Positions 39,951-48,882 of a stretch of 64,000 bases of DNA are shown here, one piece after another. Numbering within the stretch: the first letter of the stretch is position 1; the number at the start of each line of letters is the position of its first letter. Source of the stretch: UBA7067 sp051880615 (GTDB lineage Bacteria > Bacillota > Clostridia > Oscillospirales > Acutalibacteraceae); NCBI GenBank assembly GCA_051880615.1, contig JBJEOH010000034.1, positions 186,001 through 250,000 on the forward strand. Reading direction: 5' to 3'. The position numbers and the translations under genes were made by a program. Below the pieces are notes generated by a model. The model ran no database searches and was not told the origin of the DNA. It saw only the letters and a list, made by a program, of their open reading frames with translations.

Positions 39951-41096
39951 GTGAGGCTATTTAAGAAAAGAACGGCTGATGAAAGCTCCTGCGCAGTGCA
40001 GACCGCCGAAAGCCGCATACACAGACATCCGTTTGATTTATTGTCGGATTATTCGGCAGACTGCACTCAGCGCAGGCTTTACGGCGCTTTGCGTGAATCG
40101 GTGCCGCTGATTGACGGAGCGATTGACAAGATAGTCAGGCTTACAAACGGCTTTGAGGTCAGCTGCAAAAACCCCCTTGCTCAGTCGGAGCTTGAGAGCT
40201 TTCTGAAGAATGTGAAGGTCGGGGCAGGCGGCAGAGGTATTGCGTGCTTTATCAATTCCTATCTCAACCAGCTTTTGACTTATGGAACGGCTGTGGGCGA
40301 GATTGTGCCGTACACCGACCGCAGCGGTATTGCGGCGCTTTACAACGCAAGACTTGACTCGGTGGAGCTTAAATGCACCGACAATCCGCTTGAACTGCTT
40401 ATCTGCGCAAGAGGTGAGAGGGGAGAGAGCATACCGGTTAAGAATCCGCAGCTTGTAGTGCACACTGCGCTTAACCCGACTCCCGGCAAGGCTTACGGCA
40501 CATCAATTCTGAAAGGTCTGCCGTTTGTAAGCGACATACTGCTCAAGATATTCAACACTATCGGTGAAAACTGGGAGAGAGTCGGGAATATCCGCTTTGC
40601 CGTGAGCTGTTCGTCTGACGGTGCAAATGCCAAGGAAAGGGCACAGCAGATTGCAAAGCAATGGAGCCTTGCGATGAGCGACAAGGAGCAGACGCGCGAC
40701 TTTGTGTCGGTTGGCGATGTGTCGATTAAGGTTATCGGCGCGGACAACCAGATTCTCGACAGCGAGGTGCCTGTGCGGCAGCTTTTAGAGCAGATGGTGG
40801 CAAAGCTGTCTGTTCCGCCGTTTCTGCTGGGGCTTTCGTGGTCGTCAACCGAGAGAATGGCGTCGCAGCAGTGCGACATTCTTACAAGCGAGCTTGAATG
40901 GTACCGTGCGCTTTTAACTCCTGTGATTGATAAAATCTGCCGAATGTTTTTGCGTATGTCGGGATATGACGACAGCGTGGAGATTGAGTGGAGCAACATC
41001 AATTTGCAGGACGAAACAGAGCTTGCGCAGGCAAGGCTGTGGAGGGCGCAGGCGGCTGAGATTGAGCAGAGGATAAAGGAGGGAGAAGTTGGATAA
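39951..41096 (+). CDS. Phage portal protein
   Basis: The portal forms the dodecameric ring at the capsid vertex through which DNA enters. The 381-residue protein contains family-like segments VPLIDGAIDKIVRLTNGFEV, YGTSILKGLPFVSDILLKIF and VPPFLLGLSWSSTERMASQQCDILTSEL followed by IEWSNINLQDE. It starts at GTG 39951 after AAAGGAGGCTTTAA and is the third gene of the block, in the standard place. Confidence 0.88.
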   Translation: MRLFKKRTADESSCAVQTAESRIHRHPFDLLSDYSADCTQRRLYGALRESVPLIDGAIDKIVRLTNGFEVSCKNPLAQSELESFLKNVKVGAGGRGIACFINSYLNQLLTYGTAVGEIVPYTDRSGIAALYNARLDSVELKCTDNPLELLICARGERGESIPVKNPQLVVHTALNPTPGKAYGTSILKGLPFVSDILLKIFNTIGENWERVGNIRFAVSCSSDGANAKERAQQIAKQWSLAMSDKEQTRDFVSVGDVSIKVIGADNQILDSEVPVRQLLEQMVAKLSVPPFLLGLSWSSTERMASQQCDILTSELEWYRALLTPVIDKICRMFLRMSGYDDSVEIEWSNINLQDETELAQARLWRAQAAEIEQRIKEGEVG

Positions 41097-42030
41097 CGGT
41101 AGGATAGTAAAGGGCTTTGATATAAGTGACGAGGATTTGGCGCTTATCAACGCTTACACAAGGCGGCAGATGAGCAAGGACGAGCTTTACTGCTTTTCGC
41201 TTGTTCTGTGCGACAACGAGATAGACAGGGATTTTGAGCAGTTCCCCACACAGGAGCTTTATAAGCTTGCCGAGCTGTTTGTAGGAAAGACGGGTATTTT
41301 TGACCACAACCCGAGTGCAGGTAATCAGTGCGCAAGGATTTATGACTGCCGCGTTGAGATTGACAGCACAAGAAAGAACAGCGTGGGCGAGCAGTACGCC
41401 TGTGTTATTGCTAAGGCATATATACCGATAAATGACAGCACAAGCTCCTTGATAGCCGACATTGATTCGGGCATTAAAAAAGAGGTAAGCATTGGTTGCA
41501 GTGCATCAGAAACTGTATGCTCAATCTGCGGCTTGGATATGTATTGCGGTGAATGTGTCCATAAAAAGGGACAGATATATAACGGTAAACAGTGCTTTGG
41601 CAAGCTTTGCGGTGTTAAAGACGCTTATGAATGGAGCTTTGTTGCAGTTCCGGCGCAAAGAAGTGCCGGAGTAATCAAAAACAAAAAGTTGGAGGGTGAA
41701 ATATTGGACAGTGTTTTTAAGATGCTTGAAGCACCCGGTGAGCTTAAGCTTGGTGAGGAGGACAAGGTAAAGCTTTGCTCCTACATTGAAAAGCTCAAGG
41801 GGCTTTGCGCTGACGGCGAGGAGTACAGACAGGAGCTGAAAAGCGATATTTTAAAGCTTAACGCGATAAACGGCGGTATAGACCACTGTGTTTTATCGTC
41901 TGTAGTTGAGCGAATGACGATACCCGAGCTTAAGGCGTTCAAGTCGGCTTATACAAAAAAAGAGGCGCAGCCGCAGCTTTATACAATGAGCAAATCGGGG
42001 ACTGCGCCGTGTGATGATTACAGCATTTAA
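41089..42030 (+). CDS. Prohead protease-like / XkdF-like capsid maturation protein
   Basis: The 313-residue protein lies between portal and capsid genes, where the maturation protease is encoded. FSLVLCDNEIDRDFEQFPTQ and GIFDHNPSAGNQCARIYD followed by EVSIGCSASETVCSICGLDMYCGEC and YEWSFVAVPAQ resemble XkdF-like phage proteins with a Cys-rich insertion that could bind a metal. The C-terminal third is helical and scaffold-like. It starts at TTG 41089 behind AGGAGGGAGAAG, overlapping the portal gene by 8 bases. I did not identify a complete Ser-His dyad by eye. Confidence 0.7.
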   Translation: MDNGRIVKGFDISDEDLALINAYTRRQMSKDELYCFSLVLCDNEIDRDFEQFPTQELYKLAELFVGKTGIFDHNPSAGNQCARIYDCRVEIDSTRKNSVGEQYACVIAKAYIPINDSTSSLIADIDSGIKKEVSIGCSASETVCSICGLDMYCGECVHKKGQIYNGKQCFGKLCGVKDAYEWSFVAVPAQRSAGVIKNKKLEGEILDSVFKMLEAPGELKLGEEDKVKLCSYIEKLKGLCADGEEYRQELKSDILKLNAINGGIDHCVLSSVVERMTIPELKAFKSAYTKKEAQPQLYTMSKSGTAPCDDYSI

Positions 42031-42054
42031 TTATTTACGGAAGGAGCTAATCTT

Positions 42055-42399
42055 ATGGCTATGTATACAAATTTCAAGGGTTTGAATTCGAAGGTTGCGA
42101 CCTTTAGCTGCAACTCTACGGTCACACAGGCAGGACAGCTTGTGAAGCTTGTCGGCAACGGTGCGGTTGGAAAATGCACAAGCGGCGACCAGCCGATTGG
42201 CGTTGTTGTGAGCGTGAGAAACGGTTATGCGGCTGTGGCTGTGCGCGGTTTTGTTGAGGTTCCGCACGACGGTACGGTGACTGTGGGCTACCGCAATTTA
42301 TCCGCAAGCGATGACAAGACCGTGAAGCTTGACAACACAAACGGTATTAAATGCCTTGTTCTCGAAGCTAAGAACGGCGTTGCAGGATTTTTGCTTTAA
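42055..42399 (+). CDS. Small phage capsid-associated protein (decoration-like)
   Basis: The 114-residue all-beta protein lies directly before the major capsid gene. VTQAGQLVKLVGNGAVGKCTSGDQPIGVVVSVRNGYAAVAVRGFVEVP resembles DUF2190-type capsid decoration (head fibre or cement) proteins. Head-stabilising is the likely role. A good AAGGAGCTAATCTT site precedes the ATG. Confidence 0.65.
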   Translation: MAMYTNFKGLNSKVATFSCNSTVTQAGQLVKLVGNGAVGKCTSGDQPIGVVVSVRNGYAAVAVRGFVEVPHDGTVTVGYRNLSASDDKTVKLDNTNGIKCLVLEAKNGVAGFLL

Positions 42400-42412
42400 G
42401 GAGGAAAAAATT

Positions 42413-43423
42413 ATGGCAAATTATGAAACGATTAACATTGACAAGAGTATGTACGGTGTGGGCGGCAAAAGCCTTACTCAGGTGCTTGAACAGCTTGATC
42501 CGTCCGAGCAGTACAAGGGTACTTCACTTGACGGAACAGACGCTTTCCAGAGACAGCTCAAGCGTTTTGACATTAAGGTGAGAGGTAAAAACAGCGACAC
42601 TGTTGAGAAGTTTTTCCAGACCTCCTCGTCAGCGGCGCTCTTCCCCGAATATATCAGACGAGCAGTTGCCACAGGCGTTGAGCAGAGCAATGTAATAGGC
42701 GATATTGTCGCCGCAACAACAAAGATTGACGGTCTTGACTACCGCAGCATTGCCTCTGACCCGCTTGACGAAAGCCACGAGCTTAAGCCTGTTGCAGAGG
42801 GTGCGTTCATTCCCGAAACCGAGATTAAAATTCAGAGCAACCTTGTCAAGCTTTTCAAGCGCGGCAGAATGCTTGTGTCGTCATATGAGGCTCTGCGTTT
42901 TCAGCGCCTTGATTTGTTCACGGTAACGCTCAGGCAGATTGGTGCGTATATCGGCAGAATGCAGCTTTCCGATGCGGTAGAGGTGCTTATCAACGGTGAC
43001 GGCAACAACAACCCTGCCGAGGTTGTGACCGTTGCGTCCGCAGGCACGCTTACATATGACGATTTGCTCAAGTTCTGGGGCAAGTTTGCGCCGTATGAGC
43101 TTAACACCCTGCTCGCTTCAACCGAGGTGATTCAGGCAATTCTCGCTTTGCCCGAAATGCAGGATTCTCGTGCAGGTCTTGATTTTCACGGCACAGGCAA
43201 GCTTGTAACCCCGATGGGCGCAACGCTCATTCATGTTCCGTCAATTTCGGGTAAGAAGATTATCGGTCTTGACAGAAACTGTGCTCTTGAAATGGTACAG
43301 TCGGGCGACATCATAACAGATTATGACAAGCTTATCGACCGCCAGCTTGAACGCGCGGCGATTACCTGCACCGCAGGCTTCTCAAAGCTGTTTACAGGTG
43401 CGGCTAAGGTGCTTTCGATTTAA
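42413..43423 (+). CDS. Phage major capsid protein
   Basis: The 336-residue protein has HK97-like capsid features: an N-terminal helical arm (TVEKFFQTSSSAALFPEYIRRAVATGVEQ), a long spine helix region around SYEALRFQRLDLFTVTLRQIGAYIGRMQ, the INGDGNNNPAEV turn, TLLASTEVIQAILALPEMQ and QLERAAITCTAGFSKLF at the end. It follows the decoration-like gene with AAGGAGGAAAAAATT before the ATG. Confidence 0.85.
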   Translation: MANYETINIDKSMYGVGGKSLTQVLEQLDPSEQYKGTSLDGTDAFQRQLKRFDIKVRGKNSDTVEKFFQTSSSAALFPEYIRRAVATGVEQSNVIGDIVAATTKIDGLDYRSIASDPLDESHELKPVAEGAFIPETEIKIQSNLVKLFKRGRMLVSSYEALRFQRLDLFTVTLRQIGAYIGRMQLSDAVEVLINGDGNNNPAEVVTVASAGTLTYDDLLKFWGKFAPYELNTLLASTEVIQAILALPEMQDSRAGLDFHGTGKLVTPMGATLIHVPSISGKKIIGLDRNCALEMVQSGDIITDYDKLIDRQLERAAITCTAGFSKLFTGAAKVLSI

Positions 43424-43439
43424 AAAAGGGGGCAGCGGT

Positions 43440-43799
43440 ATGGACAGCTTTATTGTTTATTTGCGATTTTTGACCCTGTGCGGCTTAAGTGAAGATGAGG
43501 GCGAAAAATACCGCTTTTTGTGCACGGACTCGGTTCGTTATTTTACAAAACGGGCAAAAAGCAAGGAAATGCTTGCAGAGCACGGCGGCAGCTTCAACAC
43601 TGCTGCCGCCGCCTATGCGGCGCTGAATTTTGAGCTTTTGCATAATGATGAAGCCGCAACCTCGCTTAAGGCAGGCGACATCACGATTGCGCTTGATACT
43701 CAATCGTGTGTTGACAGGGCGAGAGCATATTATAACTCGGCGCTTGAAAGCGTAAAGCCGTATCTGAGCGACAGTGATTTTTCGTTTGAGGCGGTGTGA
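43440..43799 (+). CDS. Phage head-tail connector (XkdH/gp6-like)
   Basis: The 119-residue helical protein sits in the connector position directly after the capsid gene. LTLCGLSEDEGEKYRFLCTDSVRYF and AAAAYAALNFELLHNDEA are typical of head-tail adaptors of gp6-like fold. The start ATG 43440 follows AAAAGGGGGCAGCGGT. The assignment leans on position. Confidence 0.6.
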   Translation: MDSFIVYLRFLTLCGLSEDEGEKYRFLCTDSVRYFTKRAKSKEMLAEHGGSFNTAAAAYAALNFELLHNDEAATSLKAGDITIALDTQSCVDRARAYYNSALESVKPYLSDSDFSFEAV

Positions 43800-43800
43800 G

Positions 43801-44154
43801 ATGAGAGGCTGTAAGGTTATGGGCGATCTGATTCGCCGATACGGTTGTAAAATATGCGTCAAAAACGGAACTGAGAGCCGTGATTATTCGGCTTTTATTG
43901 AGCCGCTGAGATATAAAAGCAAGCTGTATCTTGACGGTACAAGCCTTACTCAGGGGCTTTTTGACGGCTCGCATTGCCTGATGATTGCGCCGCCCGAGCT
44001 TGAGCTTGATAAGCCGCTTGAGGATTATGTTATCGAGTGCGCGGCTATGAACAAGCGTTTTACTGTTAAAAAGTGCGACACATACTATCTTCAGGATACT
44101 CCGCTTTATCTTTGGGCGATTTTGGGACATTACAGACAGGACGGTGAAGAATAA
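43801..44154 (+). CDS. Phage head-tail joining / stopper-like protein
   Basis: The 117-residue beta-rich protein has KSKLYLDGTSLTQGLFDGSHCLMIAPPELEL and a C-terminal YVIECAAMNKRFTVKKCDTYYLQ, consistent with a small stopper or joining protein of the XkdI class. Its ATG starts just after the previous stop and its stop abuts the GTG of the next gene, so coupling is tight. Confidence 0.55.
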   Translation: MRGCKVMGDLIRRYGCKICVKNGTESRDYSAFIEPLRYKSKLYLDGTSLTQGLFDGSHCLMIAPPELELDKPLEDYVIECAAMNKRFTVKKCDTYYLQDTPLYLWAILGHYRQDGEE

Positions 44155-44916
44155 GTGAGTCTTACATTTGACGATGTTAAAAGCCTGATAAGAAATGCGA
44201 TAGAAAACTGCGAAGCTCTTGGACTGTGCCGCATTACCGACGCTTATCCGCCGATACAGTCGGACAGCCCCGTTAAACGCAATATATGCGCTATCGGACT
44301 TTTGAGTGCCGAAATGGGCAGCTGTTCGGGTCTTGACATAGTAAGGAATACCGAAAATACAGTCACAGCGTATGCTGATATTTACACGCCTGTGTCAAAG
44401 GGTGGACAATACTCAACAGATTGTGCGCTTGAGCTGTGCGGTGCTCTGGAGCCGTTAAACGGAGGGTTCAGTGTAAAGGCGAATGTCGGCGAGTGCATTT
44501 TTTTAAGCAGCTGCTACGCATATAAAACACGGGTTGTAATTGCTGTCAGCCAGAGCTTTACGGGTGTTTATGACAGCGAAATAGACGGTGTATTTACCTT
44601 GTTTTTCAACGATGAGAGTTATATGTGCCGAGATGCGAAATTTGAGCTTTCCCAGGAGCTTACCCCGATAGAGTGCTACGGCGAGTGTTATCCCGTCGGT
44701 TTTGCACGCAACGGCAGGACATTTACTGTAAAGATAAGGCGGTATATTTTTGATGACGATAAATCTCTGTGGAATCTGAGTTATCCGTTCACAGTCAATG
44801 ATATGCTTGCAAACGGACTGTACCTGTCCGACTGCGCTGTTATTGATTATCAGCTTGACCGGCATATGCAGGAAATTGTGACGATAATGGGAAGGAATGA
44901 CGATGATGTCGGATGA
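44155..44916 (+). CDS. Phage tail-completion-like protein, possibly two-domain
   Basis: The 253-residue protein occupies the place where PBSX-like phages have tail-terminator, sheath and tube genes. Its first half (to about 130) begins LTFDDVKSLIRNAIENCEALGLCRITDAYPPIQ, and resembles XkdJ/DUF6838-type tail-terminator proteins. Its second half (GVFTLFFNDESYMCRDAKFEL to YPFTVNDMLANGLYLSDCAVIDYQL) is beta-rich and could be a tube-like domain. This split is my inference. It starts at GTG 44155. No separate sheath or tube gene follows. Confidence 0.45.
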   Translation: MSLTFDDVKSLIRNAIENCEALGLCRITDAYPPIQSDSPVKRNICAIGLLSAEMGSCSGLDIVRNTENTVTAYADIYTPVSKGGQYSTDCALELCGALEPLNGGFSVKANVGECIFLSSCYAYKTRVVIAVSQSFTGVYDSEIDGVFTLFFNDESYMCRDAKFELSQELTPIECYGECYPVGFARNGRTFTVKIRRYIFDDDKSLWNLSYPFTVNDMLANGLYLSDCAVIDYQLDRHMQEIVTIMGRNDDDVG

Positions 44917-45034
44917 GAAAATAGTAGAGCCTCTGAGCGATAAAAGCGAGATAGCCGAGCAGATTTGCGAGATACTGGAGCGTGACAGCAGGCGGTATTC
45001 GGGCTTCAGAGAAACAGAGGCTGAAGCCCGATAA
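44903..45034 (+). CDS. Short phage-block ORF in the tail-chaperone position
   Basis: A 43-residue frame (start ATG 44903, with GGAAGG 7 bases upstream; ATG 44897 is also in frame) overlaps the end of the previous gene and is highly charged, ending EAEAR. It lies where tail-assembly chaperones are encoded, yet is far too short for one, and no tape-measure gene follows. It may be a remnant. Confidence 0.4.
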   Translation: MMSDEKIVEPLSDKSEIAEQICEILERDSRRYSGFRETEAEAR

Positions 45035-45080
45035 AAAGCTCAGAGCAGATTGCCGAAACGGTTTTTCCTGAAAGGAGTTT

Positions 45081-45617
45081 ATGGACATAGTGAAGAGAAA
45101 TTTTACTCAGCTGAAGTTCGGGGATTATACATTTATGCACAATCCCGAAAAGCTGACTGTTTCAAACAGGCTCAGCGGCAGCACAGCCGTTATGCCGTAC
45201 TGCGGCTCACGCTATGAGACGGTTGCGCTTGAAAACGCACGGTTCAAAGGCAAGGGAGTAATAACAGGAGAGAATTGCTTTGAAAAGCTGCTTTTGCTGC
45301 TTGAAGCTCTTAAAAGCGGCGAAAGCAGGCTGCTGTCGATTTCGCCGTTCCCGTCTGTAAAAGCCGTATTGACAGCGCTTGAATACACCCTTACGCCAAA
45401 AGAGAATACGATAGACATTGACTTTGAGTTCACTGCTTCGTCGTCGGCTGCAAGGCTTGAAAGTGAAATTCCGCACACTGTGGCGGCAGATAATGGAGAA
45501 AGCCTGTGGGATATATCGTATAAATACGGCTTATCGGTGGAAAGCCTTTTGCAGCTCAACCCTGCGGTAAAGCGCCCTGATATTCTTGAAAACGGGCAGG
45601 TGATAACGCTGTGGTAG
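45081..45617 (+). CDS. LysM-containing baseplate protein (XkdP-like)
   Basis: The 178-residue protein has an N-terminal domain like phage baseplate hub-associated proteins (FGDYTFMHNPEKLTVSNR, continuing to VALENARFKGKGVITGENCFEKL) and a C-terminal LysM motif (ESLWDISYKYGLSVESLLQLNP then LENGQVITLW). In PBSX-type phages XkdP stands between the tape measure and XkdQ. Here the tape measure is missing. The ribosome site is AAAGGAGTTT. The stop overlaps the GTG of the next gene. Confidence 0.85.
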   Translation: MDIVKRNFTQLKFGDYTFMHNPEKLTVSNRLSGSTAVMPYCGSRYETVALENARFKGKGVITGENCFEKLLLLLEALKSGESRLLSISPFPSVKAVLTALEYTLTPKENTIDIDFEFTASSSAARLESEIPHTVAADNGESLWDISYKYGLSVESLLQLNPAVKRPDILENGQVITLW

Positions 45618-46549
45618 AGGCGTATCTGATAAAGCCTGACGAATCGCGGCAGGCACTTGACAATATAGTGAGCTTTACGATAAACCGTGAAATCGGTGCG
45701 GCAGATGATTTGACAATCCGCATTGCACAGCGTGAGCAAAGTCAATTATCTGCGTCGCGTATAGAGCTTTTGATTGACGGAGCGGTTGAATTTTCGGGCA
45801 TAATTGATGAGCTCAGCTTTGCCGAAAACGGCGGCGGTTCATTTGTGCTGATTTACGCCAGAAGCACTGCGGCGCTTTTGCTTGACAACGAGGCTAAACC
45901 CTGCGATTACAAAAACGCCGACTCAAAATTGATTGTGCAGAATCATATTGCTCCGTTCGGGCTTGAAAGCGTCTGTGATGACGGCGGCGAATACTCAGAC
46001 CTGAGTGTTTACAAGGGGATTTCGCACTGGCAGGTGATAAAAAGCTTCTGCAAGCGCTGCTACGGCGCTGAGCCTTATGTTGATGAGCAGGGCAGAGTTG
46101 TGCTGTGTGATAATGACGACGAAAATGCAAGGCTTTATTTCTGCAACAGCGGCGGTATCGAGTACACCTCAGCGACTGTAACCGAAAAATACTATATGCT
46201 GATTTCCTCGGTTTCAACCAAAGCATCGGGCAGAGAGGATTATGACATTGAAAATACAAATGAGCTTGCACAGGAGCTTGGCATTGTTCGCAAGCGCTTT
46301 GCCGACGGCGACATTCAGGGCAATGACGCCGCTTGTCGGATAATAGATGAGGGCAACAGGCAAAGCCTTTGTGTGCGATTAAGTGTGCCGCGCTTTGTTC
46401 ACTGCCCTCTGAATTGCCGAGGTGCGGTGAGATTGAATAACGGCATACTTCTTGACAGCCTGCGCTGTATTAAGGTGAAGATAAGCCTGAGTGAGCGCGG
46501 TTTTGAAAGCAACATTACAATGTCGGGCGAAATCGGAAGGAGAGAATGA
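45611..46549 (+). CDS. Baseplate hub protein (XkdQ / gpD-like)
   Basis: The 312-residue protein shows VSFTINREIGAADDLTIRI and ELLIDGAVEFSGIIDELSF at the start, then GISHWQVIKSFCKRCYGAEPYVDEQGRVVL, typical of XkdQ-like hub proteins with a gp27-related fold. It starts at GTG 45611, overlapping xkdP-like TAG. Confidence 0.82.
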   Translation: MVEAYLIKPDESRQALDNIVSFTINREIGAADDLTIRIAQREQSQLSASRIELLIDGAVEFSGIIDELSFAENGGGSFVLIYARSTAALLLDNEAKPCDYKNADSKLIVQNHIAPFGLESVCDDGGEYSDLSVYKGISHWQVIKSFCKRCYGAEPYVDEQGRVVLCDNDDENARLYFCNSGGIEYTSATVTEKYYMLISSVSTKASGREDYDIENTNELAQELGIVRKRFADGDIQGNDAACRIIDEGNRQSLCVRLSVPRFVHCPLNCRGAVRLNNGILLDSLRCIKVKISLSERGFESNITMSGEIGRRE

Positions 46550-46550
46550 A

Positions 46551-46886
46551 ATGTGGCTTACAAAAAATCTTGAGGAACAGACGCGCCGCCAAAGAAGCAC
46601 GGAAAATGCAAGGGTTACGGCGGCATCGGGCGCACAGCTTGACGCAATCGGCACAAAATCCCACGCGGCACAGCCCTGTGTTGCGCCGTACGGTATTGCA
46701 TATGTTGTACCCAGCGGCAGTCAGTGTGTGCTTTTGCCGCTCGGTGAGGGCAGTGCCTCAATAGGTGTTATCGCACCCGACAATGACCTTCAGCCAGGTG
46801 AGATAATGCTGTATTCCTCAGGCGGTGCGAGTATTGTGCTGAAAAACAGCGGCGAGGTACTCATAAACGGAAAGGCGGTAGTGTGA
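46551..46886 (+). CDS. Small baseplate / spike-associated protein
   Basis: The 111-residue protein is beta-rich, with the central VVPSGSQCVLLPLGEGSASIGV and ending GASIVLKNSGEVLINGKAVV. That ending resembles the repeat region of phage spike or gpV-type baseplate proteins, which follows the hub gene in contractile-tail phages. The ATG follows GGAAGGAGAGAATGAA. Its stop overlaps the next start (TGATG). Confidence 0.6.
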   Translation: MWLTKNLEEQTRRQRSTENARVTAASGAQLDAIGTKSHAAQPCVAPYGIAYVVPSGSQCVLLPLGEGSASIGVIAPDNDLQPGEIMLYSSGGASIVLKNSGEVLINGKAVV

Positions 46887-47230
46887 TGGATACTGCGCTT
46901 TTAAACGGTGAATTTGAGCTTGACAGCCGAGGAATGCCGTGCCTTATAACAGGGCTTGCCGAGCTTATGCAGAGGACTGCGATATGCCTTAAAATGAAAC
47001 GGGCAAGCTATATATATTCCAGAAGCTTAGGAAGCGAGCTTGAAAGCATAAAGGATGTTGAGGATGCAGTTCACAGTCGTGCGGAGCTTTTGGCGAGGGA
47101 GGCTGTGGCACAGGTGCCGCAGACAAGTCTTGGCGCGATTAAGGCAAGCACCACACAGGACGGCAAAATAAAAATTTCGGTAGAAATCAAGCTCAAGGAC
47201 GAAAGCGGAGTAGTGGAGGTGATTATTTAA
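46886..47230 (+). CDS. Baseplate wedge protein (XkdS / DUF2634, gp25-like)
   Basis: The 114-residue protein begins MDTALLNGEFELDSRGMPCLITGLAELMQRTAI and carries RASYIYSRSLGSELESIKD and VEIKLKDESGVVEVII, matching the XkdS/DUF2634 family that is related to the gp25 wedge of contractile baseplates. The ATG at 46886 lies in TGATG and its stop shares a base with the ATG of the J-like gene (TAATG). Confidence 0.78.
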   Translation: MDTALLNGEFELDSRGMPCLITGLAELMQRTAICLKMKRASYIYSRSLGSELESIKDVEDAVHSRAELLAREAVAQVPQTSLGAIKASTTQDGKIKISVEIKLKDESGVVEVII

Positions 47231-48291
47231 TGGAGAGCTACAGCGAAATTGAAAGCAGGATGTTTGAAAAATACAAGGAGCTTACAGGCTGTGACTGCGT
47301 TGACGCGTCAGACATTTCAATCAGAATCAAGCTGCTTGCAGGCGAGCTTTTTAATTTGCAGTCATCAATGAACTGGCTTAACAATCAGCTGTTTCCTCAG
47401 AGCGCAGCAGGAGACCGACTTGATTGTCACGCCCAGCTCAGAGGACTTACGAGAAAAAAAGCAACGCCGGCTAAAGGAATGCTCAAGTTTTCTTTGTCTG
47501 CTCCTGCCGAAAGTACGCTTGTCATACCGGCAGGTACTACCTGTTCAACGGCGGGCAAAAACCCGATAAGATTTGCAACCGATAAAACCACATCAATAGG
47601 TGCAGGACTTACATCGGCGACTGTAAGTGCTACGGCTATTACACACGGTGAAGCAGGAAACGCAGCGCCTGAAACCGTATGTGTATTGACAACTCCCATA
47701 AGCTCACTGCTGAGTGTTATTAACCCTGCTTCATTCAGCGGCGGAGCTGATGTTGAGGACGATGAGTCGCTGCGCAGGCGAATAATGGAGGATATAAAAA
47801 GACCGTCAACCGGCACGAACAAGGCGTACTATAAACGCCTTGCACAGAGCGTTGACGGTGTTTATTCGGCAAGCGTTGTGTCAAGGGCAAGGGGAAACGG
47901 TACTGTTGATATTTACATAGCCGCAAAGGGTGCTGCAATCGGCAGTTCATATGTAAATGAAGTGCAGGCTCTTGTAAATAAGGAGAGAGAGCTTAATGTT
48001 GATGTGCTTGTGTCGGCGGCAAGCACCGTGCGTGTGCCTGTGTCGCTTACAATGAGCGAAAAAAGCGGATATGATTTTGAGCAGGTCAAGGCAAATGTGA
48101 CAGAGAAGATAAATGAGTATTTCTCGTCCTTGCAGGTCGGGCAGAGCGTTTATGTGTCATCGCTTGGCGCTGCTGTTGCAAGCGCTCAGGGAGTTGACCG
48201 CTTTTTGTTCAAAAGCTCATCGTCAGGCAATGTTGCCGCCGCCGATTCACAGCTTTTAACCGTCGGCACAATCACGATTACACCGGGGTGA
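47230..48291 (+). CDS. Baseplate J-like protein (XkdT)
   Basis: The 353-residue protein is a baseplate wedge component of the gpJ/XkdT type. Marked features are the AQLRGLTRKKATPAKGMLKF region, VIPAGTTCSTAGKNPIRFAT, SATAITHGEAGNAAPETV and GGADVEDDESLRRRIMEDIKRP, the J family core, and a C-terminal VDRFLF segment. Position between XkdS-like and XkdU-like genes is standard. Confidence 0.9.
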   Translation: MESYSEIESRMFEKYKELTGCDCVDASDISIRIKLLAGELFNLQSSMNWLNNQLFPQSAAGDRLDCHAQLRGLTRKKATPAKGMLKFSLSAPAESTLVIPAGTTCSTAGKNPIRFATDKTTSIGAGLTSATVSATAITHGEAGNAAPETVCVLTTPISSLLSVINPASFSGGADVEDDESLRRRIMEDIKRPSTGTNKAYYKRLAQSVDGVYSASVVSRARGNGTVDIYIAAKGAAIGSSYVNEVQALVNKERELNVDVLVSAASTVRVPVSLTMSEKSGYDFEQVKANVTEKINEYFSSLQVGQSVYVSSLGAAVASAQGVDRFLFKSSSSGNVAAADSQLLTVGTITITPG

Positions 48292-48292
48292 T

Positions 48293-48868
48293 ATGATGAA
48301 GGCTTTTGAAAGTATGACAAAAAAGCTTCTGCCGACGGGGCTGTATACCCTTGATGAAAACGGCAGCATTGCAAAGGAGCTAAAGACATATTCGGCAGGA
48401 CTTGACAGCAAGGACGACGAGCTTGACATAATTATTCGCGAAGCGTTTGTGTCAAGCGCCGAGGACTACGGTCTTTCAATGTGGGAGGAGCTGTTCGGGG
48501 CTGTTCAGAGTGATGCTCAGGTGCAGCAGCGGCGCGAGATGATAAAGGGCAGACTCAGACTCTCAGACGACAGCTTTACGCCGTCGGGCGTTGAAGAAAT
48601 TGTGCGTTCGCTTGGAATAAAAAGCTTTACGATAACAGAAAATCCGTCGCTTTTTTTAGTGATAATAGACCTTAGCGGAGAAAGCTATACAAAGGCGCGC
48701 AGAAAGTGGATTAAGGACCAGCTTGAGGAGCTTTTGCCCGCTCATCTTGAGATTGTTGTGCTTTTCGGCAATGCAAGCTGGGATATTATTGACAAATTGA
48801 AGCTTACCGCTAACGATATGGACGCAAAACAATATATGTGGGACGATATTGACACCTTGATAATTTAA
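48293..48868 (+). CDS. Baseplate protein I-like (DUF2313, XkdU)
   Basis: The 191-residue protein contains LDSKDDELDIIIREAFVSSAEDYGLSMWEELFG, then QQRREMIKGRLRLSDDSFTPSGVEEIVRSLG and ends with a LPAHLEIVVLF segment. This is the DUF2313/XkdU pattern (gpI-like). GGGGTGAT precedes two adjacent ATGs (48293 and 48296), either of which may be used. Confidence 0.85.
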   Translation: MMKAFESMTKKLLPTGLYTLDENGSIAKELKTYSAGLDSKDDELDIIIREAFVSSAEDYGLSMWEELFGAVQSDAQVQQRREMIKGRLRLSDDSFTPSGVEEIVRSLGIKSFTITENPSLFLVIIDLSGESYTKARRKWIKDQLEELLPAHLEIVVLFGNASWDIIDKLKLTANDMDAKQYMWDDIDTLII

Positions 48869-48882
48869 AGGAGTGAGAACAT

